64,000 bases of DNA from Gemmatimonadota bacterium (GCA_016714015.1 JADJNZ010000011.1:62001-126000), one strand, 5' to 3'. Shown: positions 1 through 8,206, counted from the first letter of the stretch. Made by a program: numbers and translations. The notes: generated by a model from the sequence alone, not told the origin.

Positions 1-410
1 GCGGCATGCGAGGCCGCGCCGGCCGGCGCCAGCACCACCGCCTGCGTCGGCGAGGTGTGCGCGGCGAGCTCGTCGATCGAATCGAGCAGGACCTGCGCGC
101 GCGGCGACGGGATGCTGATGATCACGTCGGCGGAGAAGAACTGCGGCATGCTGCTGCTGACGTGGATGTCGCGGTCGACGCGCACCGGCGCGGCCTCGGC
201 CACCGGGGTGGCGACGCCGAAGAGCGCGGCCACGCGCTGCGCGCGCGCGGCCGGTCCGACCAGCAGCACGCGGGCCCCGGAGGCCTGCGCGGCGCGCGCG
301 AGGAGGGCGGCCGTCACCGTCGTCCCCACTCCGTTCTCGCCGGCGGCGACGAGGACACCCCGGGGCCCGCGCGGCGCGCGGCGCGACGCGAACGACTCAC
401 GCGGCTGCAC
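1..410 (-). CDS. FlhF/FlhG-like P-loop protein, N-terminal fragment (cut by left edge)
   Basis: Reading frame on the minus strand opening at a GTG (408-410) that overlaps the last 14 bases of flhA; it runs off the left end, so only about 136 residues are visible. About 20 residues in there is a nucleotide-binding-like stretch, GVLVAAGENGVGTTVTAALL, followed by a second beta strand (ARVLLVGPA). That layout matches the start of FlhF (SRP-type GTPase) or FlhG/MinD-type ATPases, which set flagellar number and position and usually follow flhA. The P-loop is odd: the expected lysine before the Thr/Ser is Thr (GENGVGTT instead of GxxGxGKT). Family placement rests on position and this motif only; the downstream domain is outside the window. 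It could be a non-hydrolysing relative or an unrelated P-loop-like protein. Confidence 0.6.
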   Translation of the reverse strand, partial: MQPRESFASRRAPRGPRGVLVAAGENGVGTTVTAALLARAAQASGARVLLVGPAARAQRVAALFGVATPVAEAAPVRVDRDIHVSSSMPQFFSADVIISIPSPRAQVLLDSIDELAAHTSPTQAVVLAPAGAASHA

Positions 411-2472
411 GCGGCACCTCCCAGGTGGCGATCGCCGAGAGCTGGACGTTCGCCGGCAGTTCGGCGAGCGAGAGCACCGGCTGGTTCGGGAGGACCGGCT
501 CGAGCACGTTGCGGATGCCGAGGCGCAGCGCGCTCGGCACGACGAGGGGCGGGAGGCGTCCGTCGATGGCGCGGGCGTTGGCCGTGTTCTCGAGGTCGCG
601 GATGAGCTGGGAGACCATGTCGGGCGTGAGGCCCGGCGCGGGCTGTCCCTGCCGCGGCGTGAGGAGCGCGCTGAGCGACTGCTCGAGGCGGGGGCCGAGG
701 GTGATCGCGGGCAGGAGCCCCTGCTCGTCGAGGTGGCCGCGCGCGATCGCGTCGGAGAGGGCGCGCCGCACGTGCTCGGTGAGCATCACCGGATCCTTCG
801 TGCTGTCGGCGGCATCGCCGAGCGCCTCGAGGATGGTGACGAGGTCGCGGATCGGCACGCGCTCGCGGAGCAGGCGCTGCAGCACGCGGTGCACGGTGCC
901 GAGCGAGAGCTTGCCCGGGACCACTTCCTCGACGACGGCGGGATGCGTCTTCTTGAGCGCGTCGAGCATCTGCTGCACGTCCTGGCGGCCGAGGAGCTCG
1001 GCGGCGGAGCGCTTGACCGTCTCGATGAGGTGCGTGGCGATGACGGTCGAGGGTTCGACGACGTCGTAGCCGGCGGCGAGCGCATCGGCGCGCCGCGAGT
1101 TGGCGACCCAGCGGGCGCGCATGCCGAAGGAGGGATCGATGGTATCGATGCCCTCGACGGGACCGCTCACGCGCCCGGTGTCGAGCGCGAGGAGGAACTG
1201 CGGCATCACGTCGCCGCGCGCCTTCTCGGTGCCGCGGACCTTCACGACGTAGGTGCCGCCCGGGAGGCCGAGGTTGTCGAGGATGCGGACCGGCGGCACG
1301 AGGATGCCGGGGTCCTGCGCGCACTGCTGGCGGAGGAGGCCGATGCGCTTGAGGAGGTCGCCGCCCTGCGTCGAGTCGGCGAGCGGGATGAGCAGGTAGC
1401 CGACCTCGAGCTCGATCGGCTCGATCTGGAGGAGGTCGTCGAGCGGGTCGGCGCTGGCGGGGGCCGGCGCGGAGACGGGGGCCGGCGGCAGCGCCGCATC
1501 GGCGCGCGCCTTCGACTGCTGGGCATCGGCACCGCGCGCGAGCATGGCGAGGCCGATCGCGATGCCGATGAACGGCATCTTCGGCAGCCCCGGGACGAGC
1601 CCGAACGCGGCGATCACCCAGGCGGCGAGCTTGAGCGCCTTGGGGTTGGCCGAGATCTGGTTGGAGAGCACCGTGCCGACCTGCACGCCTTCGGAGGCGT
1701 GGGTCACCATGATGCCGGCGGCGGTGGAGATGATGAGGGCCGGGATCTGCGAGACCAGGCCCTCACCGACGGTGAGGATGGTGAACTTTGCGGCGGCATC
1801 GAAAAGCGAGAGGCCCTGTTGCGCCACGCCGATGACGATGCCGCCGACGATGTTCACCGCGGTGATGAGCAGCGCGGCGATAGCGTCGCCCTTCACGAAG
1901 CGCGAGGCGCCGTCCATGGCGCCGAAGAAGTCGGCCTCGCGACCGACCGCGTCGCGGCGGATCCGGGCCTCGGTGGCGTCGATCGCGCCGTGCGCGAGCT
2001 CGCCGTCGATCGCCATCTGCTTCCCGGGCAGGGCATCGAGGGTGAAGCGGGCCGAGACCTCGGCCACGCGCCCCGCGCCCTTGGTGATCACGATGAAGTT
2101 GATCGCGATCAGGATCAGGAAGAGGACTAGACCCACAACATAGTTGCCTCCGATGACGAATTCGCCGAACGCCGGGATGATGTCGCCGGCGTGACCCCCG
2201 GAGAGGATCAGGCGGGTGGAGCTGACGTTCATCGCGAGGCGAAAGAGCGTCAGCAGCAGCAGGACGGTGGGGAAGGACGAGAAGTCGAGCGGCTTGGTGC
2301 TCTGGAGCGCGACCAGGAGGACGATGATCGAGGCGCCGAGCGAGGCCGCGAGGAACAGGTCCACCATGATGCCGGGGAGAGGCACGATGAGCAGCGCCAG
2401 GACGAAGAGGACGCCGAGGGCGGTCCAGGCTTCGGTGTAGCGATGCGACTTCATGGTGGGCGCGGGGCTCAT
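397..2472 (-). CDS. flhA: Flagellar export gate protein FlhA
   Basis: 691 residues, the usual FlhA length. The first about 330 residues hold the run of hydrophobic membrane segments (for example TALGVLFVLALLIVPLPG). The FHIPEP-family cytoplasmic loop lies around residues 145-200 (FTLDALPGKQMAIDGEL, then EARIRRDAVGREADFFGAMD). A long soluble C-terminal domain follows, which in FlhA forms the nonameric ring that docks chaperone-substrate complexes and the FliI ATPase. It stands alone behind its own gap after flhB. The start is ATG 2470-2472 with AGGAG just upstream; a second in-frame ATG lies six codons in (2454). A sigma-54-type element (2485-2500) ends so close to the first ATG that the second could be the used start. 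Identity is secure. Confidence 0.97.
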   Translation of the reverse strand: MSPAPTMKSHRYTEAWTALGVLFVLALLIVPLPGIMVDLFLAASLGASIIVLLVALQSTKPLDFSSFPTVLLLLTLFRLAMNVSSTRLILSGGHAGDIIPAFGEFVIGGNYVVGLVLFLILIAINFIVITKGAGRVAEVSARFTLDALPGKQMAIDGELAHGAIDATEARIRRDAVGREADFFGAMDGASRFVKGDAIAALLITAVNIVGGIVIGVAQQGLSLFDAAAKFTILTVGEGLVSQIPALIISTAAGIMVTHASEGVQVGTVLSNQISANPKALKLAAWVIAAFGLVPGLPKMPFIGIAIGLAMLARGADAQQSKARADAALPPAPVSAPAPASADPLDDLLQIEPIELEVGYLLIPLADSTQGGDLLKRIGLLRQQCAQDPGILVPPVRILDNLGLPGGTYVVKVRGTEKARGDVMPQFLLALDTGRVSGPVEGIDTIDPSFGMRARWVANSRRADALAAGYDVVEPSTVIATHLIETVKRSAAELLGRQDVQQMLDALKKTHPAVVEEVVPGKLSLGTVHRVLQRLLRERVPIRDLVTILEALGDAADSTKDPVMLTEHVRRALSDAIARGHLDEQGLLPAITLGPRLEQSLSALLTPRQGQPAPGLTPDMVSQLIRDLENTANARAIDGRLPPLVVPSALRLGIRNVLEPVLPNQPVLSLAELPANVQLSAIATWEVPRAAA

Positions 2473-2484
2473 GGCCGCTCCTAA

Positions 2485-2500
2485 TGCACTCGGCGTGCCA
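2485..2500 (-). promoter_or_regulatory. Sigma-54-type promoter upstream of flhA
   Basis: Minus strand TGGCACGCCGAGTGCA matches the -24/-12 consensus TGGCACGnnnnTTGCw at every specified base except one (T to G before TGC). The predicted start of transcription is about 2474, only 2 bp before the flhA ATG at 2472. That would leave out the AGGAG ribosome site, so either translation starts at the ATG at 2454 or this match is not the functional promoter. An enhancer-like palindrome lies about 130 bp upstream (2597-2611). Confidence 0.55.
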
Positions 2501-2596
2501 CCTCACTTATGCGCTTAAGTTGTTGCTGTGTAGGTGCTTAGGTCGCTTATGGCCGGGCGGAAGAAATCGCCTAGCACTGCACGGGAATGGTGATGG

Positions 2597-2611
2597 CGGC
2601 ACGAATTGCCG
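2597..2611. promoter_or_regulatory. Enhancer-like palindrome A (flhA)
   Basis: CGGCA-CGAAT-TGCCG, an exact inverted repeat with 5-bp spacer, one of four such sites in the flagellar promoter gaps. Its centre lies about 130 bp upstream of the predicted flhA start. A degenerate second copy (CGGCG-AGTCC-GACCG) sits at 2620-2634, 23 bp away centre to centre. Inferred to be a binding site for the NtrC/FlbD-type activator encoded at 20153-21583. Confidence 0.55.
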
Positions 2612-2636
2612 AGGGTGCTCGGCGAGTCCGACCGGG

Positions 2637-2661
2637 GCGGCCCGGCGGTGTGCCGGGCCGC
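2637..2661 (-). terminator. Hairpin terminator after flhB
   Basis: GCGGCCCGGC and GCCGGGCCGC form a perfect 10-bp stem with a 5-base loop, immediately after the flhB stop codon (2665-2667). No T-run follows, as is common in high-GC genomes. It marks the end of the fliL-flhB operon and separates it from flhA. Confidence 0.65.
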
Positions 2662-2664
2662 GAC

Positions 2665-3756
2665 CTACGCGCGCGCGCTGCCGCGCCAGGCGCCGCGCTG
2701 CAGGCGCGTGCGGTACACGTAGGCGAGGATCTCGGCGACCGCCATGTACAGCTCGATCGGGATCACGCTGCCAACCTTGGCGCTCTTGAACAGCGCCCGC
2801 GCCACCGGGACGTTCTCCACCAGTGGCACGCCTGCCTCGGCCGCGATCTCCTTGATGCGTTCCGCGACCTTGTCCTGCCCCATCGCCACCACCACCGGCA
2901 CCGGCGCGTCCTCGTCGTCGTACTGGATCGCCACCGCGATGTGCGTCGGGTTCGTGATCACCACGCTCGCCTTCTTCACGTCCTTGAGCATCTGCCCGAA
3001 GGCCACCTCGCGCGCGAAGCGGCGACGGGCCGAGCGGATGAACGGGTCGCCCTGCTCCTCCTTCGCCTCGCGCTTCACCTCTTCCTTCGTCATGCGCAGG
3101 CTCTTCTCGAGCTGGAAGCGCTGCCAGAAGTAGTCGGCGCCACCGACCGCGGCGTACGCGAGGCCGATGGTGAGGAGCAGGCGACCCACGTGGAAGCCGA
3201 TCCACGGGCCGAGGGCCATCGGGCCGGCCTGCGAGAGGACCATCGTCGAGGGGATCGACGCGGCCAGCGCCTTCCAGACGAGGATGCCGACCACGACCAT
3301 CTTGAGCAGCGCCTTGCCCGTCTCGACGAACTGGGTGGGCGAGACGAGGCGGGCGAGGTTCTTCGTGGGGTCGACGCGTTCCCAGTGCAGCTTGAGCGCC
3401 TTGGGGGCGATGCGCCCGCCGGATTGGAGCGCGGCCATCGCGAAGGTGCCGCCCGAGATGATGAGGATGAGTCCCGCCGCGGCGCCGGCGAAGCGCGTCA
3501 CCGTCTCCTGGAGCATGAGGACAGCGGACCCCTCGTCGAGGGAGACCTGGCCTGCGCTCTGGAGCATCTGGGCGAGATACTGTCCGAGCACGGTGCCCGA
3601 GTCGTCGGCGAGCATCTTCACGCCGGCGGCCGCGGAGAGGATCGCGGCCGCGATGCTCGCCTCCTGGCTTCGCGCGACGCGTCCTTCGTCGGCCGCTTCC
3701 TGTTGCCGTTTCGGTGTCGCTTCCTCTGTGCGTTCGCCCGCGTCGTCCTCGGCCAT
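2665..3756 (-). CDS. flhB: Flagellar export switch protein FlhB
   Basis: 363 residues from an ATG at 3754-3756. The N-terminus GERTEEATPKRQQEAADEGR is the classic FlhB opening, followed by four membrane segments and a cytoplasmic domain. The self-cleavage motif NPTH is intact in the context VVITNPTHIAVAIQY; cleavage between N and P switches export from rod/hook to filament substrates in this family. It follows fliR by 5 bp and is the last gene of the fliL operon, with a strong hairpin behind it. The upstream in-frame extension to 3828 lies inside fliR and is rejected because it does not resemble FlhB. Confidence 0.97.
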   Translation of the reverse strand: MAEDDAGERTEEATPKRQQEAADEGRVARSQEASIAAAILSAAAGVKMLADDSGTVLGQYLAQMLQSAGQVSLDEGSAVLMLQETVTRFAGAAAGLILIISGGTFAMAALQSGGRIAPKALKLHWERVDPTKNLARLVSPTQFVETGKALLKMVVVGILVWKALAASIPSTMVLSQAGPMALGPWIGFHVGRLLLTIGLAYAAVGGADYFWQRFQLEKSLRMTKEEVKREAKEEQGDPFIRSARRRFAREVAFGQMLKDVKKASVVITNPTHIAVAIQYDDEDAPVPVVVAMGQDKVAERIKEIAAEAGVPLVENVPVARALFKSAKVGSVIPIELYMAVAEILAYVYRTRLQRGAWRGSARA

Positions 3757-3761
3757 GGCGA

Positions 3762-4556
3762 TCAGCGCGGGACGCGGAGGAGGGCGGAGATGACCTCGCT
3801 CCCCATCGCGCGCGACTGGTCCCCCCATCCCGCGGCGAGCGTGCCGAGGAAGGGAAGCGAGGCGGCGAGCGTGAAGAGCCCCACCGCGATCTGCACGGGG
3901 AAGGCGAGGTTCATGAGGTTGAGCTGCGGGACGGCGCGACTCATGATGCCGAGCCCGACGTTGGTGATGAGCGCCGCGGCGATCACCGGCGCGGCGATCT
4001 GCAGTCCGAGGGCGAACATGATGCCCCCATGCTGCGAGAGCACGCGCAGTCCATTGGGCACGTTGAGCGCGGCGCCGACCGGTACGCGGGTGAAGCTCTG
4101 CGCGACGGCGTCGAGCATGATGTGGTGCGCGTCGGTCGCGAGGAGCAGCGTCGCGGCGAGCAGCCCGAAGGCCTGGCCGATGACCGAGGTCTGGTGCCCG
4201 CCGAGCGGGTCGAGCACCGCGGCGCCGGAGAGGCCGATCGCCTGCGACATGAGGTCGGCGGCGAGCTCCGCGGCCGCGACGAGGAGCGCCGCGCCGAACC
4301 CGAGCGAGAAGCCGATCATCGTCTCGGTGAGGAATGTCCCAGGCGTGAGCGAAGTGCCGGCGAGGGCCGTGGCCTGCACCGCGGGCTGCATCACGACCGT
4401 GAGCACGACGAGCAATGCGGTCCGCACCGGCATCGGGACCATCTTCGACGAGAACATGGGGGCCACGAGGACCAAGCCGCCGAGTCGGCAGGCCGAGAGG
4501 AGCGTGGCCTCGGCGGAGCCCGGCGCGAGCAGGTCCCAGGGACTCGCGGCCATCAT
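3762..4556 (-). CDS. fliR: Flagellar export gate protein FliR
   Basis: 264 residues, the normal FliR size, with five or six hydrophobic segments (GGLVLVAPMFSSKMVPMPVR, LLVVLTVVMQPAVQ and so on). FliR sits with FliP5 and FliQ4 in the core of the export gate. The start is ATG 4554-4556, overlapping the fliQ stop as ATGA, which implies translational coupling. In some lineages FliR is fused to FlhB; here they are separate genes 5 bp apart. Confidence 0.95.
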   Translation of the reverse strand: MMAASPWDLLAPGSAEATLLSACRLGGLVLVAPMFSSKMVPMPVRTALLVVLTVVMQPAVQATALAGTSLTPGTFLTETMIGFSLGFGAALLVAAAELAADLMSQAIGLSGAAVLDPLGGHQTSVIGQAFGLLAATLLLATDAHHIMLDAVAQSFTRVPVGAALNVPNGLRVLSQHGGIMFALGLQIAAPVIAAALITNVGLGIMSRAVPQLNLMNLAFPVQIAVGLFTLAASLPFLGTLAAGWGDQSRAMGSEVISALLRVPR

Positions 4557-4822
4557 CGCGGCATGTCCGCCAGGCCGATGAGGATCCCCCGCGTGTAGCC
4601 GACGATCGTCTGCAGCATCCACGGGAGCGACAGCACGAAGATGAGCCCGATGATGACGAGCTTGGGGACGAACGCGAGTGTCTGTTCCTGGATCTGCGTC
4701 AGCGACTGGATGAGGCCGACGATGAGGCCGATGATGAGCGCGGCGATGAGGAAGGGGGCGGCCAGCTGGAGCGCCACCATGAGCGCCTGACGCGTGAGGT
4801 CGAGGACGAATTGGTCGGTCAT
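4553..4822 (-). CDS. fliQ: Flagellar export gate protein FliQ
   Basis: 89 residues with the two membrane helices of FliQ (FLIAALIIGLIVGLIQSLTQ and KLVIIGLIFVLSLPWML) and the conserved TQIQEQTLAFVPK stretch between them. It lies 10 bp after the fliO-fliP fusion and overlaps fliR. Length and sequence are ordinary for the family. Confidence 0.96.
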   Translation of the reverse strand: MTDQFVLDLTRQALMVALQLAAPFLIAALIIGLIVGLIQSLTQIQEQTLAFVPKLVIIGLIFVLSLPWMLQTIVGYTRGILIGLADMPR

Positions 4823-4832
4823 GACGCGCGCC

Positions 4833-6185
4833 TCAGCGGAAGCCGGCGACGAGGCTCTGCGTGATGAGCCCCCAGCCGTCGACGAGGACGAAGAGCAGCA
4901 GCTTGAACGGCAGGGCGATCATCGTCGGCGGGAGCATGAACATGCCGAGCGACATGAGCACCGAGGCGACGACGACGTCGATGATGATGAACGGCAGGAA
5001 GAGCGCGAAGCCGATGGCGAACGCGGTGCGCAGCTCGCTGATGACGAACGCGGCGGTCAAGGTGATGAACGGCACCGGTTCGCCGACGACGACCGGCTGG
5101 CGAGAGAGGCGCACCATGCGGCGGACATCGGAGGGGCGTGTCTGGCGGAGCATGAACTCGCGCATCGGGACGGCGCCCTTCTCGAGCATCTCGACCTGTT
5201 CCATGCGGCCGTCGAGCCAGGGGGTGATCGCCTCCTGGTTCACGCGCGTCATGGTCGGGGCCATCACGAAGCCGGTGAGGATGAGCGCGAGCCCGGCGAT
5301 GAGCGGGGCGGGCGGCGAGGTCTGCGTGCCGAGTGCCTGACGCAGGAAGTAGAGGACGACGAGGATGCGCGTGAAGCCCGTCGTCATCAGCACGAGCGTG
5401 GGGAGGAGGCTGAGGAGCCCCATCATCACGACCACGCCGACGGTGCCGTTCATGCGAAGCCCTTCGTCGCCGTTCTCGCCACCGACCCGCAGGTCCATGC
5501 GCGGCGCGAGTCGGTCGACGACCTGCGCGGCGGTCGCCGCCGGCGCGGTCCGCGCCGTGGTGGCGGTCGTGGCCGCCGTGGTCGCGGTGGTCGCGGTGGT
5601 CGCGGTGGTCCTCGCCGTCGCGGCCGGTGCGGCCGGCGCCGTCGTGCCCGCGGGAGTCGCGGCGGTGATCGGCGCCGCGGTCCGCGGAGCGCCCTGCGGC
5701 GTGCCCTGCGGCGCCGCCTGCGCCGCGAGCGAGCCGGCCCCGAGTAGCAGGGGCAGCACCAGCGCGGACGCGCGCTTGAGCCCCACCGCCTGCGCGAAGG
5801 CGCGCTTGAAGATCTCCGCGCCTCCGGCCGGTGCCGTCACCACGGGCGTGTAGGTGCCGGCCGAGGAGTGCTCGATGACCGTGGTCGCAGCCACCGTGCG
5901 GGAGGGGGCGCTCGCCGCCAGCATGGCGCTCGCCTCCTCGTCCTCCACCTGCATCAGCCGATGGACGCCGCCGTCGCCGACCGAGATGAGCATCACCTTG
6001 GTGCCGACGCGGACGAGCGCGACCCCTTGGCGGGGACCGAGCGCGGTGCGCTGCAGCACCTCGAGCGGCGCGGTCGCGCTGCGCACGCCACCCAGGCCGA
6101 AGCGCTTGAACGCGCGTCCCATCATGGCGACGAGCATCAGGATCGCCGCGAGGGCCAGCAGGACACCGACGTAGGTGAGGAGCAC
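4833..6185 (-). CDS. fliP: FliO-FliP fusion, flagellar export gate
   Basis: One open frame of 450 residues holding two normally separate proteins. Residues 1-120 look like FliO: an N-terminal membrane helix followed by the small soluble domain (PLEVLQRTALGPRQGVALVR, GTKVMLISVGDGGVHRL). Residues 138-157 are a hydrophobic stretch ending in LAAQAA that resembles the cleavable FliP signal peptide. Residues 185-215 are an Ala/Thr-only linker encoded by 9-bp tandem repeats. Residues 235-450 are a complete FliP (LLPTLVLMTTGFTRILVVL, PPLI-like loop, SLGMFMLPP). FliO helps assemble the FliP ring in known systems. No stop codon or frameshift separates the halves. Processing at the internal signal could release FliP; that is inference. 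Confidence 0.9.
   Translation of the reverse strand: MLLTYVGVLLALAAILMLVAMMGRAFKRFGLGGVRSATAPLEVLQRTALGPRQGVALVRVGTKVMLISVGDGGVHRLMQVEDEEASAMLAASAPSRTVAATTVIEHSSAGTYTPVVTAPAGGAEIFKRAFAQAVGLKRASALVLPLLLGAGSLAAQAAPQGTPQGAPRTAAPITAATPAGTTAPAAPAATARTTATTATTATTAATTATTARTAPAATAAQVVDRLAPRMDLRVGGENGDEGLRMNGTVGVVVMMGLLSLLPTLVLMTTGFTRILVVLYFLRQALGTQTSPPAPLIAGLALILTGFVMAPTMTRVNQEAITPWLDGRMEQVEMLEKGAVPMREFMLRQTRPSDVRRMVRLSRQPVVVGEPVPFITLTAAFVISELRTAFAIGFALFLPFIIIDVVVASVLMSLGMFMLPPTMIALPFKLLLFVLVDGWGLITQSLVAGFR
5553..5612. repeat. 9-bp tandem repeats coding the FliO-FliP linker
   Basis: Near-perfect copies of GTCGCGGTG (plus strand) that code an Ala/Thr linker of about 20 residues between the FliO and FliP halves. 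Such in-frame repeats can change copy number without breaking the frame. Confidence 0.7.
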
Positions 6186-6189
6186 CGGA

Positions 6190-7590
6190 TTACGGCTCGA
6201 GGGTCTGGGCGGGGAGCTGCGCGACGATGCGACGCAGGCGGAACCCGTAGTGCTCGTTCACCACGACCACCTCGCCCTCGGCGAGGCGGAGGTCGCTGAC
6301 GTACAGGTCCATCGGGTCGCCCGCGAGGCGGTCGAGCTGGAGCACCGACCCGCGTCCGAGGCGGAGGAGCTCGCCGACGGTCACCGTCGAGCGGCCGACC
6401 TCGATGCGGACGGGGAGCGTGATGTCGATGAGGGCCGCGAAGGGCACCTCACCGCCGGCGAGGAGCGCGGCGCCGAGATCGGCGAACTCCGGGGCCTGTG
6501 CTTCTCCGGCGGAGCCGGCGGTGTCGTTGTCGGTGGACGGAGCGGTCATGTGTCGGACCTCGGGCGCGGTGCGCCCGCGCGTGGTGGGGACGAGAGAATC
6601 GATGGAGTTGCCACTGAGCACTTCGAGCACGCTCACGGCGCGCAGCTGCTTGACCTTGCCCGCCTGCACGCGGAACCGCGGCTGGTCGCCGATCATCAGC
6701 TCGAGCGGCGTGCCCACCGGGATGCCGGTGGAGATCGTCGAGCCGGCCTGGAGCCGCATGAGGTCGCGCATGGGGATGCGGAACTCGGGGAGCCGTGCGA
6801 CCGTCGGCACGGTGGTCATGCGGAGCGAGGCCTCGGTCTGCTCGCGCGACTGCTTGCGCTCGGCCTCGGTGCCCACCGGGTCGCTGAGGCGCCGGTCGGT
6901 GGAGCGCGTGAAGAACTGCTCGACGACGTTGAGCGGGAGGCAGATGGAGAGGAGTCCGCTGCCGCCGGCGAACTTGGCGTTCACGGTCGCGACCAGGCAG
7001 GGGACCTCACGCTCGACGGCCTGCATGATCTCGGGAATCGACTCGAAGCCGAAGACCGCGAGCTGAAGCTTGGCGTGGTCCCACCAGACCTCGGTGAGGT
7101 CGCTCACCACGCGGTCGGCGACGTTGTCGAGCGCCATGCGCTCGATGGGCGAGAGCGTGCGATCGAGGATCGTCGGCGCGCTCGCGCCGCCGAAGAGCCG
7201 GTCGATCAGGAAGTAGGAGAGCGAGGGATTGAAGTCGACCACGCCCTGCTGCGAGCCGGCGTCCTCGATGCGCACGAGGAAGCTCGCGCTCGGCGTGTTG
7301 AGCGAGAGCAGGAACTCGGCGTACGAGATCTGCTCGACCGACTGGAGCCGGAGGTCGATGGAGTCGCGCAGGCGGGAGACGAGCCAGCCCTCGAGCGAGC
7401 GCACGAGGCGCTCGTACATCGCCTCGAGGGTGCGCATGCGGTCGCGCGAGACGCGCGCCGGGCGACGGAAATCGTAGAGCTGGATGTCCGAATCGCGCGG
7501 TCCGGTGGCGACCGCGGCGGCGCCCCCGCCTCCCTGGAGGAGGCGGTCGATGTCGTCCTGCGAGAACGAGGCCGCAGCTTGCGAACTCAT
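6190..7590 (-). CDS. fliM: FliM-FliN fusion, flagellar switch protein
   Basis: 466 residues, about 130 more than a usual FliM. The N-terminus carries the CheY-P-binding motif (FSQDDIDRLLQGG). The middle domain (about 40-240) is FliM-type. A first SpoA domain spans about 265-330 (PVGTPLELMIGD, FRVQAGKVKQLRAVSV). After an acidic, Ser/Thr-rich linker, a second SpoA domain at about 388-455 has the sequence typical of FliN (ITLPVRIEVGRSTVTVGELL, GSVLQLDRLAGDPMDLYV, GEVVVVNEHYGFRL). No separate fliN exists in the window, so the C-ring would have FliM and FliN fixed 1:1 in one chain, unlike the usual 1:3 or 1:4. It follows fliL by 7 bp and overlaps nothing. The frame is continuous. Confidence 0.92.
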   Translation of the reverse strand: MSSQAAASFSQDDIDRLLQGGGGAAAVATGPRDSDIQLYDFRRPARVSRDRMRTLEAMYERLVRSLEGWLVSRLRDSIDLRLQSVEQISYAEFLLSLNTPSASFLVRIEDAGSQQGVVDFNPSLSYFLIDRLFGGASAPTILDRTLSPIERMALDNVADRVVSDLTEVWWDHAKLQLAVFGFESIPEIMQAVEREVPCLVATVNAKFAGGSGLLSICLPLNVVEQFFTRSTDRRLSDPVGTEAERKQSREQTEASLRMTTVPTVARLPEFRIPMRDLMRLQAGSTISTGIPVGTPLELMIGDQPRFRVQAGKVKQLRAVSVLEVLSGNSIDSLVPTTRGRTAPEVRHMTAPSTDNDTAGSAGEAQAPEFADLGAALLAGGEVPFAALIDITLPVRIEVGRSTVTVGELLRLGRGSVLQLDRLAGDPMDLYVSDLRLAEGEVVVVNEHYGFRLRRIVAQLPAQTLEP

Positions 7591-7597
7591 GCGCGGC

Positions 7598-8116
7598 CTA
7601 CTGGATGACGAACTGCGGGAGGAGGACGCGCTTCACCGTGCCTTCCGGGAAGAGCGCACCGACGGCGGCGGCGAGGTCGGCCTTGAGGCCTTCGCGGCGG
7701 CCCGGATCGCCGAGCTCCTCGATGGACTTGCCGCCGAGCAGGTCGACGATCCGGTCGCGCACCTCGGCGTCGCGCCCGGAGACCTCCTCGAGGGCGGCCT
7801 CATCCTTCACGATGATGGCGGTGGTGATGAGCAGGAAGCGCGAGCCGTTGGTGTTGGCCGGGTTCACCACGAGGTTCTCGATCGCGTGGACCGAGACGGC
7901 GCTGGCGCCGCCCTCGCCATGCTCACCGCCGCCGGCCGGCGCATGCTCGGCGGCCGCGGCAGGGGCCGCGGGGCTCATCTTGGGGCCGAGGACGAAGGCG
8001 CCGACGGCGCCGCCGAGGACGAGTCCTGCGACGGCACCGATGATGATCAGCTTCGACCCGCCCTTGGCTGGCGGGGCGTCGGCGGCGGCTGGGGCGGGAG
8101 CGGCTTGGGTGGCCAT
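7598..8116 (-). CDS. fliL: Flagellar basal body-associated protein FliL
   Basis: 172 residues: a short Ala/Pro cytoplasmic tail, one membrane helix (KLIIIGAVAGLVLGGAVGAF), a Pro/Ala/His-rich periplasmic linker and a FliL domain (LVVNPANTNGSRFLLITTAI, then EVRDRIVDLLGGKS and a final LLPQFVIQ). FliL surrounds the stator and supports torque at high load. It is the first gene of the fliL-fliMN-fliOP-fliQ-fliR-flhB operon, behind a 405-bp gap with a sigma-54-type promoter and two palindromes. No canonical ribosome site precedes the ATG. Confidence 0.93.
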   Translation of the reverse strand: MATQAAPAPAAADAPPAKGGSKLIIIGAVAGLVLGGAVGAFVLGPKMSPAAPAAAAEHAPAGGGEHGEGGASAVSVHAIENLVVNPANTNGSRFLLITTAIIVKDEAALEEVSGRDAEVRDRIVDLLGGKSIEELGDPGRREGLKADLAAAVGALFPEGTVKRVLLPQFVIQ

Positions 8117-8181
8117 CGGACCGAGGCGGCAGAGGGGAGGTGATCAGGACGGAACGGACGTGTTCTCTCGGTAGGGACTAA

Positions 8182-8197
8182 GGCAGGGATGGGGCCA
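8182..8197 (-). promoter_or_regulatory. Sigma-54-type promoter upstream of fliL
   Basis: Minus strand TGGCCCCATCCCTGCC keeps GG at -24 and GC at -12 with exact spacing; mismatches fall at the less conserved positions. It continues into TTA just as the flgB promoter does. The predicted start is about 8171, giving a 55-base leader to fliL, nearly the same as for flgB (57). Confidence 0.55.
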
Positions 8198-8206
8198 CGC
8201 TAGGAC

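Noticed and set aside
2587..4581. Long plus-strand frames across flhB and fliR
   Set aside because: Antisense shadows of recognised export genes, without domains or ribosome sites.
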